64,000 nucleotides of DNA from Streptomyces sp. NBC_00286 (GTDB lineage Bacteria > Actinomycetota > Actinomycetes > Streptomycetales > Streptomycetaceae), in assembly GCF_036173125.1 (NCBI RefSeq), contig NZ_CP108054.1, forward strand, positions 8,337,001 to 8,401,000. Direction: 5' to 3'. The notes beneath the pieces are model-generated. The model made no database searches and was not told the origin of the DNA. It was given only the letters and a program-made list of their open reading frames with translations. Below are positions 8,434 through 16,921 of the stretch, piece by piece. Both the position numbers and the translations under genes were made by a program. The first letter of the stretch is position 1. Each line of letters begins with the position of its first letter.

Positions 8434-9041
8434 GAGGGTTCGCCGAGGGTTTGTAGGGGTGGCGGTCACGGGCTTTGGCCTGTGGCCGCCATCCGTGTTT
8501 GGTGGGCGAGGTGCGGGTTGGGAGGGGAGCCCTGGCGCGGCTCGGCTGCTAGGGAAGGAGTTCCGACGGCCGTGCGGACCGTGGGCGCCCGGCCGGGCCC
8601 AGCTCCCCGCCCGGTCGGCCCGGGGCGGTGGGTCCCGGCCGGTATCGCGTGCGGTGTCGGCGGCATGGGCGGTCGGGGTCGACCTCGGCAAGGGCAACAA
8701 CCCCGGGTGAAGCGGCTTGCGCTCGCCCAGGCGCACGACATCACCGCTTCGGTGGAGCACGCGTGCGCGGGTCATGCGGAGACTGCCGATGCCGCTGAGC
8801 GCACTGCGGACGGTGAAGCGGTCGCGCTCGCCCGGGCGCAGGACATCACCGCTTCGGTGACGCGCGCGTGTGCGCGGCTCATGCGGAGACCGCCGACGCC
8901 GCCGAGCGGACAGCAGACGGTGATGCGCGTGTGCGCGGCTCATGCGGAGACCGCCGACGCCACCCAGCTCACCGCGAACGGTGATGCGCGCGTGCGCGGG
9001 TCAGGCCCACTGTGAGCGCCGCGGCCACCACCCCTGCGGGG
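8434..9041. other. Intergenic region with degenerate tandem repeats
   Basis: About 600 bp between two converging genes without a convincing gene in either direction. Open frames here lack ribosome sites and known domains. The right half (8707-9003) is a degenerate tandem repeat described separately; the left half shows nothing I can support. Confidence 0.6.
8707..9003. repeat. Degenerate tandem repeat, about 106-bp unit
   Basis: Units begin at 8707, 8813, 8920 and 8981. The first two are 106 and 107 bp and contain the shared block ACATCACCGCTTCGGTG followed by CATGCGGAGAC. The third is shortened to 61 bp, as if about 45 bp had been lost between two GGTGA words. The last is only a fragment. 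The array lies in the intergenic region downstream of two converging genes. Confidence 0.75.
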
Positions 9042-12000
9042 TCAGCCTGCCGTCGGGACCTGGGCTTTGAGCAGGGTGGGCAGGCGGGTTGTGCGGGGCT
9101 TGGCCGGGGTTTCCGCCACCGCGCGGGGGAGGGCCTGTTCGACGCCGTGGACCACGGAGAGGTGGCGTTCGGCGCGGCCGAAGGCCGTGTAGATCCAGGG
9201 TCTGGTCAGGGTCTGGGCGGCGTCGCCTGGTAGGACCACGACCGCGGCGGGCCAGCGGCGACCGACCGCCTGGTGCGCGGTGAGCGCCCAGCCGTGGCGT
9301 ACGGACTGCTCGACCCGCTCCTTCGGTACGACCACGGGGGTGCCGGCGCACTCCAGGTGCAGCCCCTCGGCGTCGGCCTTCACCACGTGACCGAGCGCCG
9401 TACGGCCCGGTGCGGGCGTGTAGGCGATCCGGTCGCCGGGGTCGAAGCCGCCGAAGCGGCCCGGGCCCGGGTTGAGCCGCTCCTTCAGCGCGGCGTTCAG
9501 CACCCGGGTGCCCGCTGCGCCACCATGACCCGGCGTGATCACCTGCGTCTGCTCCGCCGGGATCCCGAACGCCCGCGGCACGGAGTCCGCGACCAGCTGC
9601 ACGGTGCGGTGCACCGCCTCGCCGGCATCGCGCACCGGGACGATCACGACCTCCTTGCCGGGGGCCTCCACCTGGTTCAACTCGCCCACGCCGATGCCCG
9701 AGACCAGCTCACCGATCGGACCGGGGTCCGGTGTTCGCGAGGCGACCTGCGGGCACACCCGGGCCGCGAGTAGATCGGCGAAGACCCGCCCGGGCCCCAC
9801 CGACCACAGGACACCGGGGTCACCGCTCAGCACAAGGCGCGCCCCATCGGGCAGCGACTCGGCCAGCATCGCCGCGCTCTCCACGTCCAGTTGGGGCGCG
9901 TCGAGGACGACCAGCAGGTCGGTCATTAGCAGCCCGTCCGCGTCCCGGCCCGGTCCCTCGGTCCCGGACAGCAGGCCCGCGACGGTGGCCACGGTTTCCT
10001 GGGGTTTGGCTGACGGCTCCCACTGCTCGGCTCGCGCGAGCAGGGTCGCGAACCGCTGCCGTCCGTCCACGCTGTGCGTGGCCGCGCACACCCGCAGCCC
10101 CATCGCCCGGGCCGCGGCGACCAGGGCCGCGGGTTCCGCGCGAGACGCCTCGCCGCCGGTGTGGAGCACGAGGCCGTGGCCCGCGACGGCGCGGATCAGT
10201 TCGGCGGCGGAACCGGTCGCGGCCGCCTCCCAGTCGTCGGCCGAACCGTCCTCCTTGGGCAGCGAGTTGACCACGCGTGCGAGCCCGTCTGCGAGGCTCT
10301 CCTCGGCGAGGGCGTACCGCTCCAGGCCGACGAGGACGCGTACCGGCCGCTCCTGCTCACCCTCCTCGGCCTCGCCACCGGACTCCGTGGGCGCGCTGGG
10401 CGCCACAGGGGCGCCAGGCTCGTCCACTGCGTCCTGGAACACCAGCGCGTCCCCCTCCGCGATGGCGCTCTGCACCGCGGCGTCCGGATCCGGCACGGCC
10501 CGCTGCGCCAGCGCCCTGCTGAGCGCTGGGGCTTCCAGGGCGGTGTGCCCGACGAGGGCCGCCTGTTCCAGGAGCCATACGGTCACCGCCCGGCCCCGTC
10601 GCTCGTCACCGGGCCCGCACTCCGCCCCGAGCAGCGCCCGCGCGAACCCGTCCGCTTGCTCCGGCCGAACCCCCGCCACACGCAACAACTGCCAGGGATC
10701 CTCGCGCAGTTGACCGTCCGCTCCCTCCCCGAGGGCCGCGGCAACCTGTGGCGCGAGCGCTTCGGGCGCGCCACCCTCGAGCAGTACGGCCCGCACGGCA
10801 TCGACGACCTCGACCGGCACCGGTGCGGAGGCGGCCGAGGTCACGGGAGCCGACCGCCGCACCGGCTCGGGCGCGCCCCTACGCGGCGCCGACTCCGCCT
10901 CACTGAAAACACTGCCTCCAGGCTTCTCCCCACTCTCCACCGCCCGCACAGCCGCAAGCAGATCGGCCGCTGTCCCGCTCAGCTTCTTGCCGCTCTCGAC
11001 GGCCTTCTTCTCGGCCTTCCGCCGCTCGATCCGCTCCCGCAACTCCCGCTGCGCGGCCAACTCGGCCTCGGCTTCGGACAGTTCACTGGCCGCGGCGGCT
11101 TCCCCCTCAGCACCCGTGGCCCCCTCCTCGGAGCCCTCACTGCGGGCCGCGACGCCCTGACTGTCGGCCGCCGCGCCGCTTTCAGCGGCCTGGCTGCCGA
11201 CAGCCGCGCCATCCTCGCCGACCGCGCTTCCGCCGGCAGCGCTACCTTCAGCATCCCCCCGATCGGCTGCGGCGCCGCCTTCAGCGGCCGCGCTTTCGGC
11301 TGCGGCGCGGTCTTCAACGTCGCCACGGTCGGCCGCGGCTACGTCGACCTCGCCGCCCGCTTTGGCGGCGGCAGCGCTGCCCTCAGCGTCGCCTCGGTCG
11401 CCCGCGGCGTCGCCCTGACCGCCCGCGCTTGCGGCGCCAGCACGGCTGTCGACGTCGCTGCGCTCGGCCGCGGCGCGGCCATCAGCATCTCCACGATCGG
11501 CCGCGCCGCCACCCTCACGACCCGCTTTGGCGGCGGCAGCGCTGCCCTCAGCGTCGCCTCGGTCGCCCGCGGCGTCGCCCTGACCGCCCGCGCTTGCGGC
11601 GCCAGCACGGCTGTCGACGTCGCTGCGCTCGGCCGCGGCGCGGCCATCAGCATCTCCACGATCGGCCGCGCCGCCACCCTCACGACCCGCTTTGGCGGCG
11701 GCAGCGCTGCCCTCAGCCTCGCCTCGGTCGCCCGCGGCGTCCCCGTCGTCGCTCGCGCTTCCGGCGCCAGCGCGGTCCTTGATGTCCCCGCCCTCAGCCG
11801 CCGCTTCGCCCTCCCCGGCGGCGCTTTCGGCGGCAACGCGGCCCTCGGGGCCCCCGCGCCCGGCCGCAGCTTCCCCTTCCCCGGCCGGGCTTTCCGGCGC
11901 AGCACTACCCTCGACGTCCCCGTGGCCGCCCCCGGCCCCAGCCGGAGCGACAGCACCGACCATCGCCCCCTCGCCCGACGCACCCTTCTCCACCCCGGAC

Positions 12001-12119
12001 CGCCCGGCCCGAGCGCCCGACTCGACCCCCGGGCCGACGCCCAGCGCCCCCGGCTCGGCTTCCTGCGCGGCAGCGGCCTGCGCGGCAGCGGGCTGCGTGG
12101 CAGCGGGATCCGTGGTCAC
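9042..12119 (-). CDS. RecD2-like helicase homologue, probably ATPase-inactive
   Basis: A 1025-residue protein. Residues 1-330 are low-complexity Ala/Gly/Asp/Glu-rich sequence with an internal 55-residue duplication (about residues 145-254). Then comes a charged coil, a helix-hairpin-helix region near 430-500 (PWQLLRVAGVRPEQADGFA), and a RecD2/UvrD-like ATPase region to the end. The usual Walker A GxGKT is replaced by HTGGEASRAEP near residue 650. The Walker B Asp-Glu is replaced by VVLDAPQ near 740. The motif resembling LxGDPxQLxSVGPGR survives (LSGDPGVLWSVGPGR). It may bind DNA without unwinding it. The GTG start overlaps the aldo/keto reductase stop by 4 bp, implying coupled translation. 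Confidence 0.8.
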   Translation of the reverse strand: MTTDPAATQPAAAQAAAAQEAEPGALGVGPGVESGARAGRSGVEKGASGEGAMVGAVAPAGAGGGHGDVEGSAAPESPAGEGEAAAGRGGPEGRVAAESAAGEGEAAAEGGDIKDRAGAGSASDDGDAAGDRGEAEGSAAAAKAGREGGGAADRGDADGRAAAERSDVDSRAGAASAGGQGDAAGDRGDAEGSAAAAKAGREGGGAADRGDADGRAAAERSDVDSRAGAASAGGQGDAAGDRGDAEGSAAAAKAGGEVDVAAADRGDVEDRAAAESAAAEGGAAADRGDAEGSAAGGSAVGEDGAAVGSQAAESGAAADSQGVAARSEGSEEGATGAEGEAAAASELSEAEAELAAQRELRERIERRKAEKKAVESGKKLSGTAADLLAAVRAVESGEKPGGSVFSEAESAPRRGAPEPVRRSAPVTSAASAPVPVEVVDAVRAVLLEGGAPEALAPQVAAALGEGADGQLREDPWQLLRVAGVRPEQADGFARALLGAECGPGDERRGRAVTVWLLEQAALVGHTALEAPALSRALAQRAVPDPDAAVQSAIAEGDALVFQDAVDEPGAPVAPSAPTESGGEAEEGEQERPVRVLVGLERYALAEESLADGLARVVNSLPKEDGSADDWEAAATGSAAELIRAVAGHGLVLHTGGEASRAEPAALVAAARAMGLRVCAATHSVDGRQRFATLLARAEQWEPSAKPQETVATVAGLLSGTEGPGRDADGLLMTDLLVVLDAPQLDVESAAMLAESLPDGARLVLSGDPGVLWSVGPGRVFADLLAARVCPQVASRTPDPGPIGELVSGIGVGELNQVEAPGKEVVIVPVRDAGEAVHRTVQLVADSVPRAFGIPAEQTQVITPGHGGAAGTRVLNAALKERLNPGPGRFGGFDPGDRIAYTPAPGRTALGHVVKADAEGLHLECAGTPVVVPKERVEQSVRHGWALTAHQAVGRRWPAAVVVLPGDAAQTLTRPWIYTAFGRAERHLSVVHGVEQALPRAVAETPAKPRTTRLPTLLKAQVPTAG
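11356..11746. repeat. 165-bp exact tandem duplication inside the RecD2-like gene
   Basis: The block 11356-11520 is repeated base for base at 11521-11685. A third copy begins at 11686 and diverges after about 55 bp. The 165-bp period keeps the frame (55 codons). Perfect identity suggests a recent duplication, active homogenisation, or an assembly artefact. Confidence 0.95.
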
Positions 12120-13099
12120 AGCGTGCTCCAGTTGTGGTCGGGGTAGCGGTGTACCGGCGCTGACACGTCGTCGAGCGCTCGGCAGATCTCGTCAGGAAGA
12201 CTAAGGGCCTCCACTGACAACGCGGCCGTGAGCTGCAGTGCGTTACGCGCGCCGATGATGGGAGCGGCGACGCCGGGCCGGTCGCGGACCCATGCGAGGG
12301 CCACCTGGAGCGGTGTCACCGCGAGCCCGTCCGCGGCGGTCGTCACCGCGTCCACGATGCTGCTCGCCGCCTCGTCCAGATACGGCGCGACGAACGGGGC
12401 CAGATGCTCCGAAGCGCCCCGGGACTCCGCGGGCGTCCCGGACCGGTACTTGCCCGTCAGTACGCCCCTGCCCAGCGGTGAGGACGGGAGCAGCCCGATG
12501 CCCAGGTCCAGGGCGGCGGGCAGCACCTCGCGTTCGACGCCGCGTTGCAGCAGGGAGTACTCCATCTGCGTACTGGACAGCCGGGTCCGTATCCCTGGCG
12601 CCGCGAGCTGCCAGGTCGCCGCCTTGGCGAGCTGCCAGCCACAGAAATTGGACACCCCGGCATAGCGGGCCCGCCCGCTGCTGACCGCGAGGTCGAGCGC
12701 CTGGAGGGTCTCCTCCAGCGGCGTCCCGGAGTCGAAGGCGTGGACCTGCCAGAGGTCCACATAGTCCGTGCCGAGCCGCGCCAGAGAGGCGTCGAGCGCG
12801 GAGAGCAGATGCCCGCGCGAACCGTCGAAGCGCCGGTCCGGGTCCGGCACGCTCCCCGCCTTCGTCGAGATCACCAGATCCCGGCGCGGCACCAGCCCCT
12901 CCATGAGCTGCCCGAGCAGATACTCGGCCTCCCCGTCGCCGTACACATCCGCCGTGTCGACGAGAGTGCCGCCCGCCTCCCAGAACGCCTTCAGCAGGTC
13001 CGCGGCGTCATGCTCGTCGGTGTCCCGGCCCCAGGTGAGGGTGCCGAGCCCGATCCGGGACACACGCAGGCCGGTACGGCCGAGATGCCTCTGCTCCAT
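12116..13099 (-). CDS. Aldo/keto reductase
   Basis: A 327-residue NADPH-dependent oxidoreductase of the aldo/keto reductase superfamily, a TIM barrel. The catalytic tetrad is visible: Asp and Tyr in DTADVYG (about 45-51), Lys in STKAG (about 79) and His in LWQVHAFD (about 112). The C-terminal SPLGRGVLTGKYR and IIGARN segments form the cofactor site. The chosen ATG at 13099 begins MEQRHLGRTGLRV, the normal family N-terminus. The frame extends 17 codons further upstream. Its stop overlaps the start of the RecD2-like gene, so the two are translationally coupled. The substrate is unknown. Confidence 0.88.
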   Translation of the reverse strand: MEQRHLGRTGLRVSRIGLGTLTWGRDTDEHDAADLLKAFWEAGGTLVDTADVYGDGEAEYLLGQLMEGLVPRRDLVISTKAGSVPDPDRRFDGSRGHLLSALDASLARLGTDYVDLWQVHAFDSGTPLEETLQALDLAVSSGRARYAGVSNFCGWQLAKAATWQLAAPGIRTRLSSTQMEYSLLQRGVEREVLPAALDLGIGLLPSSPLGRGVLTGKYRSGTPAESRGASEHLAPFVAPYLDEAASSIVDAVTTAADGLAVTPLQVALAWVRDRPGVAAPIIGARNALQLTAALSVEALSLPDEICRALDDVSAPVHRYPDHNWSTL

Positions 13100-13251
13100 G
13101 TCGGCTGAGATTACTGGCCCGAAGTCAGTGCGTGGGGACCCTGTGGACAACCAGGATCATCCGAGCGCGAAGCCGTCCCCCGACCCGTCTGCGGACCCGT
13201 TCCCCGACCCGCCTCCACCGGTGCTCCCTGCCGCCGACCCCGAGGGCGCGC

Positions 13252-13286
13252 TAGGGTGCCGACCAAGGGACGTTACTGATCAGTAA
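13252..13286 (+). promoter_or_regulatory. Promoter -10 and palindromic operator of the LLM oxidoreductase
   Basis: TAGGGT at 13252-13257 is a plausible -10. The perfect 14-bp palindrome TTACTGATCAGTAA lies at 13273-13286, just after the expected start site and abutting the AAGGGG ribosome site. A repressor bound there would block initiation or elongation; alternatively it could form an mRNA hairpin. Confidence 0.55.
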
Positions 13287-13297
13287 GGGGATCGGCC

Positions 13298-14350
13298 ATG
13301 CAGCTCGGGATCAACCTCGGCTACTGGGGCGCCGGAATGGACGCGGACAATCTCGCCGTAGCCCAGGAGGCAGACCGCCTCGGCTACGCGGTCTGCTGGG
13401 CCGCCGAGGCGTACGGCTCGGACGCGGCCACCGTGCTCACCTGGGTCGCCGCCAAGACCGAGCGCATCGACGTCGGCTCGGCCATCTTCCAGATCCCGGC
13501 CCGTCAGCCCGCGATGACCGCGATGACCGCCGCGACGCTCGACTCGCTCTCCGGGGGCCGCTTCCGCCTCGGCCTCGGCGTCTCCGGACCGCAGGTCTCC
13601 GAGGGCTGGTACGGAGTCAAGTTCGACAAGCCGCTGGCCCGCACCCGCGAGTACGTCGAGATCATCCGCAAGGCGATGACCCGCGAGCGTCTGTCGTACG
13701 CGGGCGAGCACTGGACGCTGCCGCTGCCGGACGGCCCGGGCAAGCCCATCAAGCTGACCGTGCACCCGCAGCGCGAGCACATCCCGCTCTACATCGCGGC
13801 GATCGGCCCCAAGAACCTGGAGCAGACCGGCGAGATCGCCGACGGCGCCCTGTTGATCTTCCCCTCCGCCGAACACCTGGAGGAGACCGCGCTGCGGCAC
13901 CTGCGCGCGGGCCGCGAGAAGGCGGGCCTGACGATGGACGGCTTCGACGTCTGCCCGACGCTGCCGATCGCCCTCGGCGACGACAAGGACGTCACGACGC
14001 TCGCCGACACCTTCCGCCCGTACACCGCGCTGTACGTCGGCGGCATGGGCAGCCGCAAACAGAACTTCTACAACCAGCTTGCCCAGCGCATGGGTTACGA
14101 GAAGGAAGCCGCCGAGATCCAGGACAAGTACCTGTCCGGCGACAAGCAGGGCGCCGCGTCCGCCGTACCGCACGACCTGATCGACAAGACGACCCTGCTG
14201 GGCTCGGTCGACCGGATCGCGGACCGGATGAAGTCCTACGCCGAAGCCGGGGTCACCACCTTGACCCTCGCTCCCGCGGGCTTCACCCTCGACGAGCGCC
14301 TCGCCTCGCTGCGCGCCGGCACGGAAGCTCTCGAACGCGCCGGGCTGTGA
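13298..14350 (+). CDS. LLM-class F420-dependent oxidoreductase
   Basis: A 350-residue luciferase-like monooxygenase family protein with a TIM-barrel fold. It opens MQLGINLGYWG. The segments TLDSLSGGRFRLGLGVSG (about 82-99) and YIAAIGPKNLEQTGEIADG (about 165-183) are typical of F420-binding actinobacterial members, which use reduced F420 to reduce or oxidise diverse substrates. The ATG has AAGGGG upstream, overlapping the palindrome TTACTGATCAGTAA. It appears monocistronic. The exact substrate cannot be inferred. Confidence 0.88.
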   Translation: MQLGINLGYWGAGMDADNLAVAQEADRLGYAVCWAAEAYGSDAATVLTWVAAKTERIDVGSAIFQIPARQPAMTAMTAATLDSLSGGRFRLGLGVSGPQVSEGWYGVKFDKPLARTREYVEIIRKAMTRERLSYAGEHWTLPLPDGPGKPIKLTVHPQREHIPLYIAAIGPKNLEQTGEIADGALLIFPSAEHLEETALRHLRAGREKAGLTMDGFDVCPTLPIALGDDKDVTTLADTFRPYTALYVGGMGSRKQNFYNQLAQRMGYEKEAAEIQDKYLSGDKQGAASAVPHDLIDKTTLLGSVDRIADRMKSYAEAGVTTLTLAPAGFTLDERLASLRAGTEALERAGL

Positions 14351-14614
14351 CACCGGCCGGAGTGTGACATCGCCGGACTGTGACTCCGGATCGGTCAGGG
14401 GAGTTTTCGCGGCCGTGGTGGGGGCTCGGGGGTCTTCCCCGCCACGGCCGTCACGGGGAACAACGCGCCGACGGCCTCTGTGGTTACGCGTCGCAGAGGC
14501 CTCAGGCGTCCATCGTTCGGCGGATTTGTCCGACACAGGTGTTGCCGCACCCCTGACAGCCCATTTGACTCGTTCTTTGCGGAGTTCTGGGAGTTCTGCA
14601 GAGAAGGGGCATTG

Positions 14615-15403
14615 ATGCTTTCGGCCAAGAGTCTGTTCCAGGAGATCGTCGACAACGACGAGTCGTTCCAGCTCTTCTGTTCCATCGCCGCGAGCGGGGA
14701 GTCACAGGGGGGCTGGGAGAACGCGCGCATCGCGGCTCTCGTACCGGAGAGCGAGCGCGCGCTCGCACCCAAGATCACCCGCCATGGCGCCGACGAGGAC
14801 AAGCACGGGCGCATCTTCAACGCCCTCATGAAGAAGCGCGGCCTCGAACCCGTCGAGGTCCCGCCCGCCACCGACTACACCATGCTCCTGGAGAACCACG
14901 GCATCGGCCTCGCCCACGAGAAGCTCAAGGGCGACCAGGCGCTCACCGTCGAAGACATCGTCACCTACCTCGCGCACAGCAGGGTCACCGAACAGCGCGC
15001 CTCCGAGGAGATGGAGCTCCTCCGCAAGCACTTCGCCGACCATCCCGACCTCGGCCGGGCCGTCAAGATGATCTCCAACGACGAGGACAACCACCTCGCG
15101 TACTGCCACGAAGAACTGCTGCGCTTCGCGGCGGCGGGCCACGGCCGCATGATCCAGCGCACCCTGCGCGAGTGCGCGCTCGCCGAGATCCGCATCTACC
15201 GGGACGTCAGCCTCGCCGTGATGGCCAACATGGGGCGCATCCTCGGCTGGTCGAAGGCCAAGTCCGGTGTCCTCGCCCTGGGCATCCGCGCCGTCTACTT
15301 GTACGAGCGGCTCGGCGGCTGGCGTCGCCTGGTGTCCCTGAAGATGCCGGAACGCCGCGACGCCCTGGGCGGACCCGCTTCGACGGCACCCGAGTTCGCG
15401 TAA
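14615..15403 (+). CDS. Ferritin-like diiron protein
   Basis: A 262-residue mostly helical protein. Two regularly spaced acidic/His motifs, ADEDKH (about 55-60) and NDEDNH (about 152-157), fit the ExxH iron ligands of ferritin-like four-helix bundles. Glutamates between them could complete a diiron site. Related actinomycete proteins are annotated only as ferritin-like domain-containing. Oxygenase or radical chemistry is possible but not shown. The ATG at 14615 has GAAGGGG upstream; the frame extends about 45 codons further but without support. It is separate from its neighbours. Confidence 0.75.
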   Translation: MLSAKSLFQEIVDNDESFQLFCSIAASGESQGGWENARIAALVPESERALAPKITRHGADEDKHGRIFNALMKKRGLEPVEVPPATDYTMLLENHGIGLAHEKLKGDQALTVEDIVTYLAHSRVTEQRASEEMELLRKHFADHPDLGRAVKMISNDEDNHLAYCHEELLRFAAAGHGRMIQRTLRECALAEIRIYRDVSLAVMANMGRILGWSKAKSGVLALGIRAVYLYERLGGWRRLVSLKMPERRDALGGPASTAPEFA

Positions 15404-15531
15404 CGGCGTCCTCCACGCGCGCGTGCCGCTCGTAAACAAGACGAGCACGGGCACGCGTGCGTGGAGCCCGACAAGCGACCCCGCGGAACTCCCGTACATC
15501 CCCGAACCCGTGGCACATCCCGGCGGCGGCT

Positions 15532-15537
15532 TACGCT
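15532..15537 (+). promoter_or_regulatory. -10 element for a probable leaderless transcript
   Basis: TACGCT ends 7 nt before the ATG of the histidine phosphatase gene and no ribosome site is present, so the transcript probably starts at the codon. Confidence 0.45.
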
Positions 15538-15544
15538 GGGGCGC

Positions 15545-16231
15545 ATGCCCACGTTGATCCTTGTCCGGCACGGACGTTCCACCGCCAACACCGCGGGTCT
15601 GCTCGCCGGCTGGACGCCCGGCGTCGCCCTCGACGAGCGCGGCGCCGAACAGGCCGCCGCGCTGCCCGGACGGCTCGCCGGGCTGCCGATATCCGAGGTC
15701 GTCACCAGTCCCCTGCAGCGCTGCCAGGAGACCCTGCGACCGCTCCTCGAGGCCCGGCCCGAACTGTCCGTGCACACCGACGAGCGCATCGGGGAGTGCC
15801 ACTACGGCGACTGGTCGGGCCGCAAGCTCGCCGAGCTGATGGACGAGCCGCTGATGCAGGTCGTACAGACGCATCCGTCCGCCGCGGCGTTCCCCGGCGG
15901 CGAGTCGATGCGGGCGATGCAGACCCGGGCCGCCGAAGCCGTACGCGAGTGGAACGCGCGCGTGGAGCGCGATCACGGCGCCGACGCCGTGTACCTCATG
16001 TGCTCCCACGGCGACATCATCAAGTCCCTCGTCGCGGACGCACTGGGGCTTCATCTGGACCTCTTCCAGCGGATCTCCGTAGAACCCTGTTCCATCACCG
16101 CGATCAGCTACACACGACTGCGGCCGTTTCTCGTACGCCTCGGGGACACCGGTGATTTCGCCTCCCTCGCGCCGCGCGAGGAGCCTCCGGGCGGTGACGC
16201 CACGGTGGGTGGCAGTGCGGGCGCACCGTGA
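15545..16231 (+). CDS. Histidine phosphatase family protein (MSMEG_4193 type)
   Basis: A 228-residue member of the phosphoglycerate-mutase-like phosphatases. The catalytic RHG is at residues 8-10 (ILVRHGRS). TSPLQRC near 60 supplies the second Arg, GECHYGDWSG near 92-101 the acid/base region, and CSHGD near 155 the second catalytic His. It forms the first gene of a conserved actinobacterial set with the DUF3090 protein, the PI3/4-kinase-like protein and MshC. From the association I infer a role in phosphate removal linked to that set, but the substrate is unknown. Confidence 0.85.
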   Translation: MPTLILVRHGRSTANTAGLLAGWTPGVALDERGAEQAAALPGRLAGLPISEVVTSPLQRCQETLRPLLEARPELSVHTDERIGECHYGDWSGRKLAELMDEPLMQVVQTHPSAAAFPGGESMRAMQTRAAEAVREWNARVERDHGADAVYLMCSHGDIIKSLVADALGLHLDLFQRISVEPCSITAISYTRLRPFLVRLGDTGDFASLAPREEPPGGDATVGGSAGAP

Positions 16232-16330
16232 TCGTCAGCCGCAGTAGGGTGAAGCGGTCGAAGCAGCGCAGCAGTTGCCGGCAGCACACGCAGTCGATGA
16301 CAGAAGCACTCGATCCAATGGAGACAGGAC

Positions 16331-16921
16331 GTGTCCCGTCAGGTGTTCCTCTACGACCCACCGGACCGTTTCGTGGCCGGTACGGTCGGGCTGCCCGGGC
16401 GCCGTACCTTCTTCCTGCAGGCCATCGCCGGGCCCCGGGTGACCAGCGTGGCTCTGGAGAAGACGCAGGTGGCGGCGCTCGCCGAGCGGATGGACGAGCT
16501 TCTCGACGAGGTCGTACGACGTACGGGAGGCAGTGCGGCCGTCCCGGCGGTGGCCCCGACGGAGGTCTCGGACACCGAACCTCTTGAGACTCCCGTGGAG
16601 GAGGAGTTCCGGGTCGGCACCATGGCGCTGGCCTGGGACGGTGACGAGCAGCGCATGATCGTCGAGGCGCAGGCGCTCGTCGAGCTGGACGCCGACTCCG
16701 AGGAGGACCTCGCCGCCGCCGAGGAGCGGCTCCTTCAGGACGAGGAGAACGGCCCGCCGATGCTCCGGGTCCGCCTCACCGGCGCACAGGCCAGGGCCTT
16801 CGCCAAGCGCGCCCTCGACGTCGTCAACGCGGGACGGCCGCCCTGCCCGCTGTGCAGCCTCCCGCTCGATCCGGAAGGACACGTATGTCCGCGCCAGAAC
16901 GGATACCGCCGCGAGGCGTGA
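16331..16921 (+). CDS. DUF3090 family protein
   Basis: A 196-residue cytoplasmic protein starting MSRQVFLYDPPDRFVAGTVG, the hallmark of the actinobacterial DUF3090 family. The C-terminus carries CPLC...HVC (about residues 176-188), a likely zinc-binding knuckle. Function unknown. GTG start with GGAGACAG upstream. The next gene, encoding the kinase-like protein, begins inside its last 37 bp, so the two are tightly coupled. The fixed partnership with a phosphatase and a kinase-like fold suggests a shared pathway or complex. Confidence 0.88.
   Translation: MSRQVFLYDPPDRFVAGTVGLPGRRTFFLQAIAGPRVTSVALEKTQVAALAERMDELLDEVVRRTGGSAAVPAVAPTEVSDTEPLETPVEEEFRVGTMALAWDGDEQRMIVEAQALVELDADSEEDLAAAEERLLQDEENGPPMLRVRLTGAQARAFAKRALDVVNAGRPPCPLCSLPLDPEGHVCPRQNGYRREA

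Noticed and set aside
8707..9003. Possible CRISPR array
   Set aside because: Units are over 100 bp, contiguous and degenerate, with no short constant repeats separated by unique spacers and no cas genes. The nuclease at 35.6 kb is Cas4-like only in fold.
10074..12146. A 690-codon frame antisense to the RecD2-like gene
   Set aside because: The repeat region produces long open frames on both strands; only the minus strand has a domain and a coupled start.
14351..14614. N-terminal extension of the ferritin-like protein
   Set aside because: The frame opens upstream but lacks a ribosome site and conserved sequence; GAAGGGG supports the ATG at 14615.
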